A stretch of DNA of 7,632 nt, taken from assembly GCA_038211015.1 (NCBI GenBank), contig JBBQVZ010000142.1, positions 1 through 7,632 on the forward strand, in the 5' to 3' direction. The translations under genes were made by a program, and so were the position numbers. Numbering within the stretch: position 1 is the stretch's first letter; every line of letters starts with the position of its first letter. The notes below the pieces were generated by a model that had not been told where the DNA came from, ran no database searches, and saw nothing but the letters and a program-made list of their open reading frames with translations. Shown piece by piece: positions 5,969 to 7,632 of the stretch. This DNA is from JBBQVZ01 sp038211015 (GTDB lineage: Bacteria > Actinomycetota > UBA4738 > HRBIN12).

Positions 5969-6058
5969 GGTGGCCTGCCCGAGCGGCCGAAGGGACGCGC
6001 CTGGAAAGCGCGTGGGGGGGCAACCCTCCCGAGGGTTCGAATCCCTCGGCCACCGCCA
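5969..6058 (+). tRNA. tRNA-Ser (anticodon GGA), CCA encoded
   Basis: The acceptor GGTGGCC (5969-5975) pairs with GGCCACC (6048-6054), then discriminator G6055 and genomic CCA (6056-6058). The D stem is CCC/GGG. The anticodon stem CGCGC/GCGCG carries the loop CTGGAAA with anticodon GGA at 6003-6005, reading UCC and UCU. A long G/C variable arm (about 6013-6030) is class II. The T arm is GAGGG TTCGAAT CCCTC. The IS element begins about 2 nt after CCA, so any original downstream terminator has been separated from the gene. Confidence 0.97.
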
Positions 6059-6061
6059 TGT

Positions 6062-6106
6062 GATGTCTCACGACATCGTGGACGGATGTCGCGGGACATC
6101 GTAGAC
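6062..6106. repeat. Left-end tandem pair of IS binding-site-like units
   Basis: Two 22-bp units, 6062-6083 and 6085-6106, match at 18 of 22 positions with a 23-bp period. Each contains the perfect dyad GATGTC-4 nt-GACATC followed by GTGGAC or GTAGAC. The transposase stop codon comes just 4 nt later, at 6110-6112. Confidence 0.75.
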
Positions 6107-6109
6107 ACC

Positions 6110-7258
6110 TCAGCGCTGCGGTTGGTAGTCCCGCGTCGGATCGAGGGTCAGATGCCTGAGCAGCTGCCCGTCCTCGCTGATCACCCGCACGTCCAGATCG
6201 TCGATGAGCATGATGACGTGCTTGCCCTTGTGCGCGTGCCCGACGCCGATGTGATGAAGGCGCGTCCGGTAGCGAAGCGTCACCTTGCCGTTGGCATCGA
6301 TCCGATCCTTGCGGACCCTCATGCCGGCGCCCACCTGGATCTTCGGTCCCGTTGGCTTGGCCTTGTCCCGTGCATCGAAGGCCGCCCTTGGTGTCATGCG
6401 TCCTCTGGCTCGGTGCGGCCTCACCTCGTTGTAGTAGGTGATGAAGCGATCGACCTGGGCCTGCAGCTCTGATATCGAGACGGCCTCCGGCTGCTTGGCT
6501 AAGAACGCCTTCATCGTTTGATGGAACCGCTCGACCTTGCCGCAGGTCTGGGGATGATAAGGACGGGAGTGGCGATAGTCGATGCCGAGCGCCAACAGCT
6601 CGGTCTGCACCACGTTGGGACCACCACGGTGCCACGTCGTGTAGATGCAGCCGTTGTCGGTCAGCAGGGCTGCAGGGGATCCCCAGCGCTCTGCTGCCTC
6701 GTGGAACACCTGGATCACCATGCGTGCACTCGTGGATCGGAAGACCCGACTTCCCACCGCCAGGCGCGAGTGGTCATCGATGAAGTTCACGATCTCGACC
6801 AGGGTGCGGTCTTTCAGGCGCCAATGCGTCACGTCGGACTGCCAGCATTCGTTGGGCAGCTGAGCTTCGAAACGCACCCAGGAGCTCCGCGGACGTTTGT
6901 GGGGTTGGGGGATGACGAAGCCGCGACGGCGAAGGACCCGCCAGATCGTGGAAACCGAGGGCACCTGCGCGTGGCGCAGTCCCAGGTGGTAGTGGATCGT
7001 CTGAGCGCCCGCGTCTAAGCCTTGGTCTGCCAGTTCCTTGCGCAACGCGACGATCTCGTCCTCGAGCTCCTCCGACGTCCGATGCGGGATGTGTTGGGGA
7101 GCCCGGGACCGTGGCTCGATCGCTTCGTAGCCACCCTCACGGAAACGTTTGAGGACCTTGCCGACCCAGCTCTTGGATACCCCGTGAGCACGGGCCACCT
7201 CTCGGTAGCTCCGACCCTCCAGCACCACAGCCTCGACCACGTAGCGAGCCAGATCCAT
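6110..7258 (-). CDS. IS481-family DDE transposase
   Basis: The intact 382-aa protein catalyses cut and joining of the element's ends. Residues 1-45 form a helix-turn-helix (SYREVARAHGVSKSWVGKVLKRF), followed by a linker with a second helical DNA-binding region to about 115. The catalytic core, about 135-290, shows D142 in NECWQSDVTHW, D201 in LLTDNGCIYT and E243 in GKVERFHQTMKAF, followed by the YYNEVRPHRARGRMTPRAAF signature common in rve-type transposases. A C-terminal domain of about 80 residues, rich in predicted strands, ends the protein as in many actinobacterial IS481 members. The ATG at 7258 has GGGGG 6 nt upstream. All three acidic residues and the full length are present, so it may be active. 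Confidence 0.95.
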   Translation of the reverse strand: MDLARYVVEAVVLEGRSYREVARAHGVSKSWVGKVLKRFREGGYEAIEPRSRAPQHIPHRTSEELEDEIVALRKELADQGLDAGAQTIHYHLGLRHAQVPSVSTIWRVLRRRGFVIPQPHKRPRSSWVRFEAQLPNECWQSDVTHWRLKDRTLVEIVNFIDDHSRLAVGSRVFRSTSARMVIQVFHEAAERWGSPAALLTDNGCIYTTWHRGGPNVVQTELLALGIDYRHSRPYHPQTCGKVERFHQTMKAFLAKQPEAVSISELQAQVDRFITYYNEVRPHRARGRMTPRAAFDARDKAKPTGPKIQVGAGMRVRKDRIDANGKVTLRYRTRLHHIGVGHAHKGKHVIMLIDDLDVRVISEDGQLLRHLTLDPTRDYQPQR

Positions 7259-7276
7259 CGCAGACCCCCATCACTA

Positions 7277-7325
7277 GGTGTCCACGATGCTCCGACACAG
7301 GTGTCCACCATGTGGTGAACTTGCA
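7277..7325. repeat. Right-end tandem pair of IS binding-site-like units
   Basis: GGTGTCCACGATGC (7277-7290) recurs as GGTGTCCACCATGT (7300-7313), a period of exactly 23 bp, in inverted orientation to the left-end units (common core ACATCGTGGACACC on the inward strand). The outer copy continues to the inferred tip at 7325. Confidence 0.75.
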
Positions 7326-7632
7326 TACCTCTCCTCCCGCTACTGCGCAACGGATATCTGTCAGTACTAGCGATGTTTTGGATCGGTGAAGATGAGGTTG
7401 TCGAGTGCCGCCGCGTGCTCCCGCTTGTGCCCGGCCTGTCGAAGCACGTTGCTCCGCCTCGCGTCGTCCGACCGTCCGCCGTCGTCCAGAACGATGGGTC
7501 TTCCAAGGTCACGCGTATCCTGTGATCGGCCGGGGCTGGGGGCAGTCACGTGGCCCTCAGCAGGGCGGTGTAGAGCTCCTGCGTCGCTGCGCTCGAGCCC
7601 GACTCCTACGATGCGGTGATCTCTCGCGTGGG
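7326..7632. other. No supported gene; open frames without recognisable protein
   Basis: These 307 bases carry no gene I can defend. On minus one frame is open from the window edge to a TAG at 7369-7367, about 87 codons, but its His/Asp/Arg-rich composition looks like antisense rather than a real protein. On plus, the frame starting at ATG 7373 runs 50 codons to a TGA, meets a second stop at 7571-7573, then reads SSCVAALEPDSYDAVISRVG to the edge, the last part faintly resembling a SAM-methyltransferase motif. The region could be a decayed gene next to the IS, or the edge of a gene outside the window. Confidence 0.3.

Larger units (their letters stand above)
6061..7325 (-). mobile_element. IS481-family insertion sequence
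   Basis: A single transposase gene fills the element, flanked by imperfect inverted ends. Read inward, the left end (6061-6083) and right end (7325-7303) agree at 16 of 23 positions, sharing TG at the tip and then TCAC, ACAT and GTGGAC. Tips are 5'-TG...CA-3'. The total is about 1.27 kb. Inner copies of the repeat lie 23 bp further in at both ends. No target duplication is evident (CCATG on the left, TACCT on the right), so the exact boundaries may be a few bases off, or the insertion is old or rearranged. It lies immediately after tRNA-Ser(GGA). Confidence 0.8.

Noticed and set aside
6031..6058. Phage-type attachment site formed by the tRNA-Ser 3' end
   Set aside because: I found no second copy of the tRNA 3' segment and no tyrosine integrase in the window; the neighbouring element is a DDE transposon.
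6062..6106. CRISPR-like repeat pair
   Set aside because: There are only two units separated by one base and matching units at the far end of the IS, so they are transposon-end repeats.
6061..7325. Target-site duplication of the IS element
   Set aside because: Flanking bases do not match for any boundary within a few nucleotides; a shared CAT trinucleotide is too short to count.

Overview
The window is high-GC, chromosomal-looking DNA, probably from an actinobacterium or a close uncultured relative. This rests on strong G/C bias at third codon positions, an IclR regulator divergent from leuCD (the actinobacterial LtbR/NdgR arrangement), a small HExxHxxGxxD zincin typical of Actinobacteria, and several genes that appear to be leaderless behind TANNNT -10 boxes. 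The placement is inferred from gene content and style only.

Layout. 1-480 (minus): N-terminal 160 residues of an IclR-family regulator, cut by the window edge. 481-584: divergent control region with two operator-like dyads. 585-2564 (plus): leuC and leuD, the two subunits of isopropylmalate isomerase, with zero spacing between them. 2568-3899 (minus): nicotinate phosphoribosyltransferase (pncB), meeting leuD tail to tail. 3900-3918: a 19-bp divergent promoter region. 3919-4743 (plus): a small zinc-metalloprotease-like protein followed by the tRNA adenosine deaminase tadA. 4740-5129 (minus): a stand-alone cyclic-nucleotide-binding-domain protein whose stop codon overlaps that of tadA. 5226-5315 (plus): tRNA-Ser(CGA) with a terminator. 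5378-5938 (plus): a secreted SGNH-hydrolase-like protein. 5969-6058 (plus): tRNA-Ser(GGA) with encoded CCA. About 6061-7325: an IS481-family insertion sequence, transposase on minus, starting two bases after the tRNA. 7326-7632: no gene I can support, possibly decayed sequence.

The first 5.9 kb is mostly housekeeping: leucine biosynthesis with its probable regulator, NAD salvage, tRNA editing and two serine tRNAs. The last 1.6 kb is accessory. I see no defence system, CRISPR array, biosynthetic cluster or clearly new multi-gene system. The points worth a second look are regulatory and architectural: a symmetric -10 shared by two probably leaderless divergent genes, identical -10 boxes set so that both serine tRNAs may start at or next to their mature 5' ends, and IS ends built from paired units at an exact 23-bp period.
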